NCBI GenBank assembly: GCA_024684395.1
Contig: JAIKWY010000073.1
Location: 18,720 to 82,719 of the forward strand
Source: Oscillospiraceae bacterium
Lineage (GTDB): Bacteria; Bacillota; Clostridia; Oscillospirales; Ruminococcaceae
Length of the DNA: 64,000 nucleotides
Direction of reading: 5' to 3'
Each line of letters starts with the position of its first letter. The first letter of the stretch is position 1. The notes beneath the pieces were generated by a model. It saw nothing but the letters and a program-made list of their open reading frames with translations. It was not told the DNA's origin and searched no databases. The position numbers were made by a program, and so were the translations under genes. Shown here piece by piece: positions 32,034 through 40,092 of this stretch.

Positions 32034-32174
32034 TCAACTCTCCGGCAATGCCCCGGTTCGGGAGCTCCCCTGCGGCGGATAGATCCTCACCGGCGCATCA
32101 TCCGCACCGTCCTGTACAGGCTGCACAGCGGGATGCGGCTGATAGATCCGGGTAGGCAGTTCGGTATCCTTCAT
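32034..32174 (-). CDS. 46-residue proline-rich small protein
   Basis: A short frame with a very strong ribosome site (AAAGGAGG, five bases before ATG). The product begins MKDTELPTRIYQPHPAVQPV and ends QGSSRTGALPES. RIYQP and RIYPP form an internal repeat, and there are eight prolines. It starts 11 bases after the stop of the helical protein gene upstream, so it is probably translated from the same mRNA. No family is recognised and no membrane segment or signal peptide is present. The call rests on initiation quality and operon position. Confidence 0.6.
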   Translation of the reverse strand: MKDTELPTRIYQPHPAVQPVQDGADDAPVRIYPPQGSSRTGALPES

Positions 32175-32185
32175 GGCATCCTCCT

Positions 32186-32638
32186 TTACAGATAGGGCGT
32201 GATGCGGGCAAGGTACGCCTGCTCGTGGGACAGGATCTTCTCGCCCTGCATTTTCAGCTCGCCCGGGATGTTGGGGTTATGGTTGAGCAGCTGCCGCAGC
32301 TGCACCATGCCCATGTTCGTCCCCTCCACCATGAGCTTGGCAGCGGTCTCGGCGGACATGCCGAGCTTCGCCTTCATGCGGATCATGAGCTTTGTCCAGT
32401 ACCGTGCCGTCTTGCCGCTTTCGAGGGGTTCGAGCCAGATATCCGCCATCTGACGGCGGATGCTCTGCATCTGGTTTCGGTAATAGGTGCGCTGTGCAAA
32501 CAGCTCTTTTCGCAGGCGCATGTCCTGCACCTCCGGCAGAAGCGCCGAAATGCCGTCAGCCCCGACGGCAGCATTTTTATAGAACCCGCTCAGTACATTC
32601 TCCACCGGATTCCCGGTGGTATGGTCGATCGTTTCCAT
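32186..32638 (-). CDS. Helical protein of unknown function
   Basis: 150 residues beginning METIDHTTGNPVENVLSGFY, predicted almost entirely alpha-helical. It has Met-, Arg- and Gln-rich amphipathic helices (MRLRKELFAQRTYYRNQMQS, TAAKLMVEGTNMGMVQLRQL) reminiscent of four-helix-bundle proteins such as DUF2383/ferritin-like folds, but I see no clear metal ligands and do not assign it. ATG with AAAGGAGC; the frame continues 35 codons upstream without support. It is co-directional with, and probably translated together with, the 46-residue protein. Divergent from the membrane protein at 32712. Confidence 0.65.
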   Translation of the reverse strand: METIDHTTGNPVENVLSGFYKNAAVGADGISALLPEVQDMRLRKELFAQRTYYRNQMQSIRRQMADIWLEPLESGKTARYWTKLMIRMKAKLGMSAETAAKLMVEGTNMGMVQLRQLLNHNPNIPGELKMQGEKILSHEQAYLARITPYL

Positions 32639-32711
32639 CTGACTGCTCCTTTCTGTGTCGGTCTGCCAATAGTATGGAGCGATCAGCGAAAAATATACAT
32701 GCAGGGGATGA

Positions 32712-33209
32712 ATGATCATGATAAAACAAATTCTGCGCATCATCGGCAGCTATCTGCTTGCAGAGGTGCTGACACTGTTCATAGATCTCACACTGTCCTT
32801 TTCGGGCACAACGCTCATGCGCATCTTGTGCAGCATCTGCACGCTCGGCATTCTGCTCGGTCTGATGGCAAACAGCGGCTACGCAGCAGCCCTTGCCGAT
32901 GCCAGAGCAAAACGCACGCCCTCTCTGCCCCGTGCGATGCTGTACGGGCTTTGCGGTACGGCGATCCCGGCGGTGCTCTGGGGAATGCTGACAGCCGCAC
33001 GGGCGGGGCTGCTGCCGGGGGATTTTTATCGCCTGTATAAGCTGCTGTGTGCGCCGTTCCTGAGCATCTGCAATCTGCTCTCAGCGGATGTGGAAGCATC
33101 GAGCCTCCCGCCCTGGGGCATGATCGTGCTGGCAGCACTGACCCTGACCCCGTGCATAGCGGTCATGACCGCCTGTCTCCTTACCGGAAAGACAAAGAGA
33201 AACGCCTGA
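32712..33209 (+). CDS. Polytopic membrane protein, unknown function
   Basis: 165 residues with about four hydrophobic segments (approximately 7-30, 36-56, 78-96, 135-158) and a short basic C-terminus (KTKRNA). A cytoplasmic loop carries AALADARAKRTPSLPRA. No family recognised. Two ATGs (32712 and 32718) are possible behind AGGGG; the first is annotated. Divergent from the helical protein gene with only 73 bp between the starts. Confidence 0.7.
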   Translation: MIMIKQILRIIGSYLLAEVLTLFIDLTLSFSGTTLMRILCSICTLGILLGLMANSGYAAALADARAKRTPSLPRAMLYGLCGTAIPAVLWGMLTAARAGLLPGDFYRLYKLLCAPFLSICNLLSADVEASSLPPWGMIVLAALTLTPCIAVMTACLLTGKTKRNA

Positions 33210-33270
33210 GCGGTTTTGGCTCGGGCGTTAATTTGTCGAAAACGATGCTTTTACGGTGAAGCCCAGGATG

Positions 33271-33361
33271 ATTTTTTTGATCAAACTTTTTTTCTCCAAA
33301 AAAAGTTTGTGGGAGTCCAGAGGGCAAAGCCCTTTGGTCGCTCACCGCAGTGAGCGAAATC
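33271..33361. repeat. Hairpin-array repeat, family C (second copy)
   Basis: Shares with 207-295 the TTTTTTTGATCAAACTTTTT block, the AGGGCAAAGCCCT-type hairpin and a TGGTCGC-led hairpin (CGCTCACCGCAGTGAGCG). The right part overlaps the last seven codons and stop of cbiD. Confidence 0.7.
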
Positions 33362-34478
33362 CCCCTGCAGCCTCCTCCAGCATAGCGTTCGCCCCCTCCG
33401 TCATATAAAGCCGGTTCTCCTGAAAGGTAAACAGCACCGCCTCCACCGGCAGCGCATCCCGCACCCGCTTATGCAGATGATAGGAGATGCGCTCCGTCAG
33501 GATGCGCATCGTCTGCTCCAGGACCCCCGCATGTTCGAGGATGTCGAGCGCCGCATCAACCGTCACGCAGTCCGGGATCTGCCGGAGCACGGATACATCC
33601 GCCCCCGCCAGCACCCCGCAGGTGACAAGTGTCTCCATCCTGCCGTCCGCCTGTGCCGAGTGCGTGTTCATAATGCCGGCACCGAGCTTCACCAGCTTTC
33701 CGGCATGACCGATGAGCAGGATCTTCTCAAACCCGAGCGATATGCCGATGTCGAGCGCCTCGCCGATGAAATTGCTGCATGTCACCGTCCGATCCGATGC
33801 GACCGGCAGCGCCATGCGCACGAACTGCTCGCTGTAATTGCCGAGCGTCAGGATGAGCAGCGTCTCGCCCTGCGCCCGGTGCATGGCGGCCTCCGTGCGG
33901 ATGGTCTCGATGAGCGCACGGGTGCTCATCGGCTCCACGATGCCCGTCGTGCCGATGATGGAAATGCCCCCTAAGATCCCCATATGCGGGTTGTAGGTCT
34001 TTTCCGCAAGCGCTGCGCCGCCGGGGACATAGATCTGCACCCGGAACCCGCCCGCATAGCCGAGCCGTTCGGCGGTCTCGGTGAGCATTTCTGCGATCAT
34101 CCGGCGTGGCGTGGAATTGATCGCCCACGCCCCCACCGGCTGGTCGAGCCCGGGCTTTGTCACCTTGCCGATGCCCTCGCCGCCGAGGATCTCGATGCCC
34201 TCCGGCAGACGGCTGACAGCAGCCCGCACCGTGATGCCGTTGGTAATATCCGGGTCGTCGCCGCTGTCCTTGACGATGCCGCAGTCGGCAGTCTCCCCGT
34301 CCAGAACAGGCTCGCTGACCGGCAGCAGCAAGGTCTCGTCCGCCGGCAGCCGGACGCTGATCTCCTCCGGCGCTTTCCCCGTCAGAAGATACACAGCCCC
34401 CGCCCCTGCGGCAGCAGCGGCACAGGTGCCGGTCGTGTAGCCGCAGCGGAGCTTTTCGGTACCGTTATAACGAAACAT
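33342..34478 (-). CDS. cbiD: Cobalt-precorrin-5B C1-methyltransferase
   Basis: 378 residues. CbiD methylates C1 in anaerobic cobalamin synthesis. Family motifs: LRCGYTTGTCAAAAAGAG near the N-terminus, CGIVKDSGDDPDITNG, LGGEGIGKVTKPGL, GAWAINSTPRRMI, and IIGTTGIVEPMSTRA. The start (ATG with AAAGGAGGAT) overlaps the end of cbiL by 14 bases, so translation is coupled. The C-terminal GGFRSLR and the TGA come from an intergenic repeat of family C, so the native terminus has probably been replaced. Other cobalamin genes are not in the window. Confidence 0.93.
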   Translation of the reverse strand: MFRYNGTEKLRCGYTTGTCAAAAAGAGAVYLLTGKAPEEISVRLPADETLLLPVSEPVLDGETADCGIVKDSGDDPDITNGITVRAAVSRLPEGIEILGGEGIGKVTKPGLDQPVGAWAINSTPRRMIAEMLTETAERLGYAGGFRVQIYVPGGAALAEKTYNPHMGILGGISIIGTTGIVEPMSTRALIETIRTEAAMHRAQGETLLILTLGNYSEQFVRMALPVASDRTVTCSNFIGEALDIGISLGFEKILLIGHAGKLVKLGAGIMNTHSAQADGRMETLVTCGVLAGADVSVLRQIPDCVTVDAALDILEHAGVLEQTMRILTERISYHLHKRVRDALPVEAVLFTFQENRLYMTEGANAMLEEAAGGFRSLR

Positions 34479-35163
34479 CCGCATCCTCCTTTGCCGGGAC
34501 AATGACCGTCGTGAAATAGCCGCACCTCTCCGGCTGCACCACCGGAAACAGCCGCTCCTCCGGCAGCCCGCAGTTCTCCACGGCATACGCATGGGACAGC
34601 TGCCCCGTCTCCTCCAATAGCCGCACGAGCTCCGGCAGATGCGCCCCGCATTTCAGGATGACCTTGGCGCCGGGGAGCCGCAGCCGCTCCGCAAGCCCCT
34701 CGCAGCCGAACGGCAGCACCTGCAGCGGCGTATCCCCCGTGACAAGCGCCTTCCCGGCAAGCGCAGCAGCAGCAGAAAAGCTCATGACGCCCGGGATCTG
34801 CACCACCTCAAAGCCCGCCTCCCGGACAAGCGCCGCCACCGGGCTGTAGGTCGCATAGAGCGAGATGTCCCCGAGACAGAGAAAGGCAGCATCCGCCGTC
34901 CGCAGCACCTCACAGAGCGCCGCCGCCGCTTTCTGTTCCGCCGCCGCAAGGACAGCCGCATCCTTCGTCATGGGAAAGTCGAGCGCCAGAACTTGCTTTT
35001 TCCGCAAGTTGACAGTCCCGCCGGCGATGCGCAGCGCAAGGCTCTCCGTCCCCGGCTTCTGCGGTGCAGCGATGACCGTGCAGCGCTCCAAAATGCGCAC
35101 CGCCCGGACGGTCATCAGCTCCGGATCGCCGGGACCCGTGCTGATGCCATACAGAATGCCCAT
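34465..35163 (-). CDS. cbiL: Precorrin-2/cobalt-factor II C20-methyltransferase
   Basis: 232 residues, tetrapyrrole methylase fold. LYGISTGPGDPELMTVRAVR is the family N-terminal signature, followed by FLCLGDISLYATYSPV and VQIPGVMSFSAAAAL. It adds the C20 methyl group in corrin ring synthesis from SAM. It pairs with cbiD downstream. The ATG overlaps the stop of the ArsC-like gene (TAATG), so the three genes form one translationally coupled unit. The cobalt (anaerobic) version is inferred from the accompanying cbiD. Confidence 0.9.
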   Translation of the reverse strand: MGILYGISTGPGDPELMTVRAVRILERCTVIAAPQKPGTESLALRIAGGTVNLRKKQVLALDFPMTKDAAVLAAAEQKAAAALCEVLRTADAAFLCLGDISLYATYSPVAALVREAGFEVVQIPGVMSFSAAAALAGKALVTGDTPLQVLPFGCEGLAERLRLPGAKVILKCGAHLPELVRLLEETGQLSHAYAVENCGLPEERLFPVVQPERCGYFTTVIVPAKEDADVSL

Positions 35164-35504
35164 TATTCCCAGCTCTCCCAGATCTCCGGATGATAGCCGA
35201 CCGTTGCCTGCTTGCCGTTCCGGACGATAGGCAGCCGGATGAGCTGCTGGTTCTCAAAGAGCTTGTCCGGCTTGGCATCGTCGGTGAGATAGCGCAGGAG
35301 CGCAAGGGTATCCTTGTCCTTCGCATTCTCATCGAGGAGCGCATCGAGCCCGCCTGCCGCCTTCATCACGCTGTCAAACTCGCCCCGGCTCAGCCCCTTC
35401 TCCTTCATGTCGATGCTCTGAAACCGGATGCGCCGCTCCTTGAACCAACGCTCCGCCTTGCGTGTGTCGGCGCTCTTTTTGGTGCCGAAGATCTGGATGT
35501 TCAT
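35163..35504 (-). CDS. ArsC/Spx-family thioredoxin-fold protein lacking all cysteines
   Basis: 113 residues, full length for the ArsC/YffB/Spx family: IQIFGTKKSADTRKAERWFK at the N-terminus, the FQSIDMKEKGLS strand, and the conserved cis-Pro region LIRLPIVRNGKQATVGY (Arg-Pro contact). The family's active Cys (normally in a C-x-T-x-R/K-K-A motif) is Ala in SADTRKA, and the whole protein contains no Cys. It therefore cannot act as a Cys-dependent reductase; an adaptor role (as for Spx) is possible but unproven. TAGGAGG precedes the ATG. It leads a coupled unit with cbiL and cbiD. Confidence 0.85.
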   Translation of the reverse strand: MNIQIFGTKKSADTRKAERWFKERRIRFQSIDMKEKGLSRGEFDSVMKAAGGLDALLDENAKDKDTLALLRYLTDDAKPDKLFENQQLIRLPIVRNGKQATVGYHPEIWESWE

Positions 35505-35645
35505 AGTCAGTTCCTCCTATGGTGATCGTTTTTTTAATTATACCCGGATACGTGCGAAAAGTCAAGGTTTGCATGGACCGTAGCTGCGAAAAATGTCCCT
35601 CAGCAGCGTAGCTGCTCTTGCCCTGATTCCCCCCCCGTATCCTTA

Positions 35646-35674
35646 TTGACACATATAGTGACGTCTGGTATAAT
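35646..35674 (+). promoter_or_regulatory. Promoter of the LRR paralogue array
   Basis: TTGACA, 17 bp, TATAAT, ending 36 bp before the first LRR gene. It can drive at least the first five genes, whose gaps are 16-22 bp. Confidence 0.8.
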
Positions 35675-35709
35675 GAAAGTACAGAGTTCCGGCACAGGAG
35701 GTGCATCAC

Positions 35710-36888
35710 ATGGATGAATCTGAGATACAAAACGGCGTGCTGGTGAAATACAGCGGAAAAAGCAAAGATATCGTCATCCCGGACGGCGTGACAGAGATCG
35801 GGGAGCGGGCATTCTACAGCTGCAAGAAGCTGCGCACTGTCACGATCCCGGACAGCGTCACATGCATCGGTCATCTTGCTTTCGCATACTGCTCCAGTCT
35901 GACCGCTGTCAGGATCCCGGAGCGGGTGAAGCGCATAGAAGCTGCTGCATTCAGACATTGCAAAGCGCTGTCTCTTGTCACGATCCCGGACATCGTGACA
36001 TGTATCGAAGAGGAGACCTTCTTAGGCTGCGAAAGCCTGACCTCGATCAGGATCCCGGACGGCGTAACGAGCATCGGGCGGTGTGCATTTGAAAAATGCC
36101 ACAAACTGACCTCGTTCACGATCCCTGACGGTGTGACGAGCATCGAGGAAAATACATTTAGAGGATGCAGTGAGCTGACCTCGGTCACGATCCCGGACAG
36201 CGTGACGAGTATCGGGAAACGTGCGTTTGATTCCTGCTACAGTCTGACAACGATCACGATCCCGGACGGCGTGACGAGCATCGGGGAAGATGCGTTCGGT
36301 TTCTGCATGAAACTGACCTCGATCACGATCCCGGACGGTGTGACGAGCATTGAAGCAAATACTTTCCTCTGCTGCACCGGGCTGACCTCGGTCACGATCC
36401 CGGACAGCGTGACAAGCATCGGTCAAGGTGCATTTGAAAACTGCACCGAACTGTCCTCGGTCACGATCCGCAGGCTCCATATAGAGCAGGATGCAGTGAA
36501 GGCTCTGATAACGAAAGCAAGGTACACCATGTATAGTCCGTATTCCACGTATGTTGACATCGGCTTCTTTTTGGAGTATCAGTATTGCTTCGACTATTAT
36601 CCTGCCGTCTGGGCGGCATTCCGGAGCTGTCCGGAGGATGAGAGAAATACGGGCTATCTCCGGAAGCATTTCAGAGATGCGTTTGGATATCTTATAGAGA
36701 AGAACGATAAAGAGACCATACAGCTTGTGCTGCAATGCGGACAGTTTGACGATCTGTTCCGAGACCTGATTGACGGCTGGATCGACGATGCGATCAGGCA
36801 TGAGATGCTCGAAATGCAGCTCATGCTGACCAATTACAAAGCAGAAAAGCTCGGCTATACAGATGTGGCAGAGCTGTTCAGGCTGTAG
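35710..36888 (+). CDS. Signal-less LRR_5/BspA-repeat protein 1 of 6
   Basis: 392 residues from the ATG with AGGAGGTGC. There is no signal peptide, so it is predicted cytoplasmic. It begins MDESEIQNGVLVKYSGK, a leader shared by all six paralogues. Then come ten 23-residue repeats of the IPDGVTSIGEDAFGFCxxLT type. A cap strand (VTIRRLHIEQDAVKAL) leads to a C-terminal helical domain of about 95 residues: AVWAAFRSCPEDERNTGYLR, then helices, then MQLMLTNYKAEKLGYTDV and LFRL. The repeats probably make a curved binding surface. The C-terminal domain has no function I can name. First gene of the operon. Confidence 0.85.
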   Translation: MDESEIQNGVLVKYSGKSKDIVIPDGVTEIGERAFYSCKKLRTVTIPDSVTCIGHLAFAYCSSLTAVRIPERVKRIEAAAFRHCKALSLVTIPDIVTCIEEETFLGCESLTSIRIPDGVTSIGRCAFEKCHKLTSFTIPDGVTSIEENTFRGCSELTSVTIPDSVTSIGKRAFDSCYSLTTITIPDGVTSIGEDAFGFCMKLTSITIPDGVTSIEANTFLCCTGLTSVTIPDSVTSIGQGAFENCTELSSVTIRRLHIEQDAVKALITKARYTMYSPYSTYVDIGFFLEYQYCFDYYPAVWAAFRSCPEDERNTGYLRKHFRDAFGYLIEKNDKETIQLVLQCGQFDDLFRDLIDGWIDDAIRHEMLEMQLMLTNYKAEKLGYTDVAELFRL

Positions 36889-36909
36889 CAGCAAACGGAG
36901 GTGCATCAG

Positions 36910-37701
36910 ATGGAAGAATTTGAGATCAATGACGGCATCCTGGAAAAATACCACGGCGCCGGCGGCGATGTCGTGATCCCGGCAGGGGTCAGGGAGATCT
37001 CGTACAGTGCGTTTTACGACTGTACCGAGCTGACATCCGTGGTCGTCCCGGAGGGTGTTACGGAGATCGGAAAGGATGCCTTCCGGTACTGCGAGCGCCT
37101 GACCTCCGTCACGCTCCCGCACAGCATCGAGCTGATCGCCTACCAGGCATTCAGGGGCTGCGACAGCATTACCTCCATCACAGTGCGGGACATCCATTTT
37201 GACCGTGAATTGATCCGGGATCTTGCAGAAACATGGAAGATCGAGCCCTGGAAGATCTTCAACGTTCTCTGCAACACCACCTCCCCGCTCGTGAGCCTGT
37301 CCATGTACAAATACCCCATCATCTGGGCAGCGTTCCGGCTTTGTCCGTCGGATGAGAAGACCACGTTCTACATTCAGTCGCACGTCACGCAGTTCCTCAG
37401 CTTTTCTGCCAAAACAGGCGATTCCCAGATGTTCTGGGATATCATGAAAAACGATCTTTTCCAGGACGGCATCATGGACAGTTTCAAATGGGTGCCGGAG
37501 GCACTCATCGAATATGAACGGCCGGTGCTCCTGCGGGCGTTCCTGTACAGCGGACGGTATGACGATGCCCTCCGTGCCTGCATAGATGACCTGATCGAAT
37601 ATGCGATCCGGGAGAAAAAACTCGAGTACCAGCTTCTTCTGACCAATTACAAAAGGGAAAAGCTCGGCTACACAGATGTGTCGGAGCGATTCGAGCTTTG
37701 A
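36910..37701 (+). CDS. Signal-less LRR_5 protein 2 of 6
   Basis: 264 residues, from the ATG with GGAGGTGC. Leader MEEFEINDGILEKYHGAGGD, only three LRR_5 repeats, cap strand ITVRDIHFDRELIRDL, then the shared C-terminal domain (IIWAAFRLCPSDEKTTFYIQ ... YQLLLTNYKREKLGYTDV, ending RFEL). This member carries about 30 extra residues in the middle of the C-terminal domain, around FWDIMKNDLFQDGIMDSFKW. The gap to the previous gene is 21 bp. Confidence 0.85.
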   Translation: MEEFEINDGILEKYHGAGGDVVIPAGVREISYSAFYDCTELTSVVVPEGVTEIGKDAFRYCERLTSVTLPHSIELIAYQAFRGCDSITSITVRDIHFDRELIRDLAETWKIEPWKIFNVLCNTTSPLVSLSMYKYPIIWAAFRLCPSDEKTTFYIQSHVTQFLSFSAKTGDSQMFWDIMKNDLFQDGIMDSFKWVPEALIEYERPVLLRAFLYSGRYDDALRACIDDLIEYAIREKKLEYQLLLTNYKREKLGYTDVSERFEL

Positions 37702-37723
37702 GCTATGAACGGAGGTACGCCGG

Positions 37724-38533
37724 ATGGGCGAATTTGAGATACAGGGCGGCGAGCTGATCGAATACCGTGGCGAAGGCGGAAATGTCACCATCCCCGACAG
37801 CGTGACGAGCATCGGGAAGTTTGCATTTGAAGGCTGCACCGGGCTGACATCGGTCACGATCCCGGACAGCGTGACGAGCATCGGCAGATGGGCGTTCGAC
37901 GGCTGCACCGGGCTGACATCGGTCAGGCTCCCGCACAGTGTGAAGACCATCGAGGGCGGTACCTTCATCGGCTGCACCGGTCTGACCTCGGTCATCATTC
38001 CGGATGGCGTGACGAGCATCGAAGCCGGCGCATTCAGCGAATGCACGAGCCTGGCATCGCTCACCATCCCGGAGAGCGTGATGACGATCGCACCGTATGC
38101 GTTCTCGAATTGCTATGCGCTGACGGAGGTCACGATCCGTGGCATCCGGCTGGAGCAGGCGACGCTTGACCTGCTGATGCGCAAATGCCTGATGGATGCC
38201 GCCCGTATCATATCGCAGCTTGTCGATTATAAAGCGGCAAAATACGCCGTCGTCTGGACAGCGTTCTGGCACTGCCCGGAGGATGAGCGGAACAATGCCT
38301 TCATCCGTGCAGATCTCCCGAAAATGCTGCGCTATCTCATCGACCAGAAGGATGCGCTGACGCTCGAAGAAGCCCTGCGGTGCGGGGCATTTGACGAGCC
38401 GCTGAGAGCCTGCACCGACAGCTGCATCGAATACGCCATCGCACACGGCGCCATCGAGATCCAGCTCCTTCTGACCAACTACAAGCAGGAAAAGCTCGGC
38501 TATCCGGATGCCACAGCGCATCTGAAACTGTAA
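37724..38533 (+). CDS. Signal-less LRR_5 protein 3 of 6
   Basis: 269 residues. Leader MGEFEIQGGELIEYRGEGGN, five LRR_5 repeats (TIPDSVTSIGKFAFEGCTGL type), cap VTIRGIRLEQATLDLL, and the shared C-terminal domain (AVVWTAFWHCPEDERNNAFI ... IQLLLTNYKQEKLGYPDA, ending HLKL). Its repeats are the most alike at DNA level to those of protein 1, so unequal crossover is plausible. GGAGGTACGCCGG precedes the ATG. The gap to the previous gene is 22 bp. Confidence 0.85.
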   Translation: MGEFEIQGGELIEYRGEGGNVTIPDSVTSIGKFAFEGCTGLTSVTIPDSVTSIGRWAFDGCTGLTSVRLPHSVKTIEGGTFIGCTGLTSVIIPDGVTSIEAGAFSECTSLASLTIPESVMTIAPYAFSNCYALTEVTIRGIRLEQATLDLLMRKCLMDAARIISQLVDYKAAKYAVVWTAFWHCPEDERNNAFIRADLPKMLRYLIDQKDALTLEEALRCGAFDEPLRACTDSCIEYAIAHGAIEIQLLLTNYKQEKLGYPDATAHLKL

Positions 38534-38549
38534 AAAGGAAGTGCAGAAC

Positions 38550-40073
38550 ATGAAGGATTTCAAGATCGAGGACGGCACCCTCGTCAGATACCTCGGCGAA
38601 GGCGGAGCCGTCACCATCCCGGAAAGCGTGGACAGGATCGAAGAAGACGCCTTTGCCAACTGCCGGCGCATGACCTCCGTGACGATCCCGGGCAGCGTGA
38701 AGACCATTTGCAGCAGAGCGTTCCTGAACTGCACCGGGCTGACTGCCATAACCCTCCCGGAAGGTCTGCGGGACATCGGAAGATCGGTGTTCGAGCACTG
38801 CACCGGGCTGACCTCTGTCACCATCCCGGAGAGCCTGACGAGTATCCCGGAGCTGACCTTCAAGGGCTGCACCGCTTTGACCTCCGTCACCCTCCCGGAC
38901 AGCCTGACAGAGATCGACGGCTGTGCCTTCTGCGCCTGTCTGAACCTGAAAGACATCAAGCTCCCGCCCGCTCTGCAACATCTGGGCGAGAATGCCTTCG
39001 CCCTCACCCCCTGGTACGAGGCATTGCAGAAAGCGGGCTCGCTCGTGATCAGCGGCGGCTATCTGTTCGATGCCAGGCACTGCACCGGCAAAGTGGAGAT
39101 CCCCGACGGCGTGACGCTCATCGCCAGCCATGCATTTACCACCCCGCTGATCACCGCCGTCACTGTCCCCGGCAGCGTCCGCTATATCAATGACGTCGCC
39201 TTTTACAAGTGCTGGAACCTGACCGCCCTCACCATCGAGGAGGGCGTGACGCACATCGGGGAAGAAGCGTTCAGCTGCTGCACCGGGCTGACCTCCGTCA
39301 CGCTCCCGGACAGCGTGACGCACATCGGGGATGGGGCATTCAGTTACTGCGTCGGGCTGACCTCCGTCACCCTGTCCAAAGGCATGACGAGCATCACCGA
39401 GGAGATGTTCTCCGACTGCGCCGCCCTGACCGACCTCACGATCCCCGGCACGATCCGGAAGATCGAACGATCGGCATTTGAGTTCTGCACTGCCCTGACC
39501 GCCTTCACCGCCCCGGAGGGCATGACCTGCATCGAGGAGAACGCCTTTCGATCCTGTAGTGCCCTGACCTCCGTCACGCTCCCCGCCAGCATGACAGAGC
39601 TGAACGCCTGGGCGTTCACTGACTGCGAAAAGATCCGCATGATCCGTGTACGTGGCATCGAACTGCATCATAAGGAGATTGACTATCTCAAATGGGAAAG
39701 CGCTACCGATCCCCGTTATTTCCTCTACCTCCTTGTGAGCTATGATATGGTGAAAGTGGAAGACGCCCCCCCCGATGATCCGATCATCCTGACAGCGTTC
39801 AAAGCCTGTCCGGATGACGAGCGTACCATTGCCTGTATCCGTTCGCATTTCAGCAGTATGCTGAGCTGGATCTTTGAAGAGGATGAGTTGGATCTGGAGC
39901 TGCTGCGGCTGATGATGAACAGCGGAAAGTTCAACGACAATTTCCGTGGCTGCATCGACGACCTGATCGAATACGCCATCGACGAGGAACTGCATGAGCT
40001 CCAGCTCCTCCTGATGAATTACAAACACGAGCAGCTCGGCTTTCCGGATATCACAGACCGATTCGAGCTATAG
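38550..40073 (+). CDS. Signal-less LRR_5 protein 4 of 6
   Basis: 507 residues, from the ATG with AAGGAAGTGC. Leader MKDFKIEDGTLVRYLGEGGA, about thirteen LRR_5 repeats with one longer unit in the middle (ALTPWYEALQKAGSLVISGG, also seen in secreted BspA-like proteins), cap IRVRGIELHHKEIDYL, and the shared C-terminal domain (IILTAFKACPDDERTIACIR ... LQLLLMNYKHEQLGFPDI, ending RFEL). No signal peptide. The gap to the previous gene is 16 bp. Confidence 0.85.
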   Translation: MKDFKIEDGTLVRYLGEGGAVTIPESVDRIEEDAFANCRRMTSVTIPGSVKTICSRAFLNCTGLTAITLPEGLRDIGRSVFEHCTGLTSVTIPESLTSIPELTFKGCTALTSVTLPDSLTEIDGCAFCACLNLKDIKLPPALQHLGENAFALTPWYEALQKAGSLVISGGYLFDARHCTGKVEIPDGVTLIASHAFTTPLITAVTVPGSVRYINDVAFYKCWNLTALTIEEGVTHIGEEAFSCCTGLTSVTLPDSVTHIGDGAFSYCVGLTSVTLSKGMTSITEEMFSDCAALTDLTIPGTIRKIERSAFEFCTALTAFTAPEGMTCIEENAFRSCSALTSVTLPASMTELNAWAFTDCEKIRMIRVRGIELHHKEIDYLKWESATDPRYFLYLLVSYDMVKVEDAPPDDPIILTAFKACPDDERTIACIRSHFSSMLSWIFEEDELDLELLRLMMNSGKFNDNFRGCIDDLIEYAIDEELHELQLLLMNYKHEQLGFPDITDRFEL

Positions 40074-40092
40074 CCCGGGAAAGGAGCAGGAT

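Noticed and set aside
35770..36480. Regular 69-bp repeats that superficially look like a CRISPR or satellite array
   Set aside because: The period is 23 codons, the frame is intact and the product is a standard LRR_5 solenoid.
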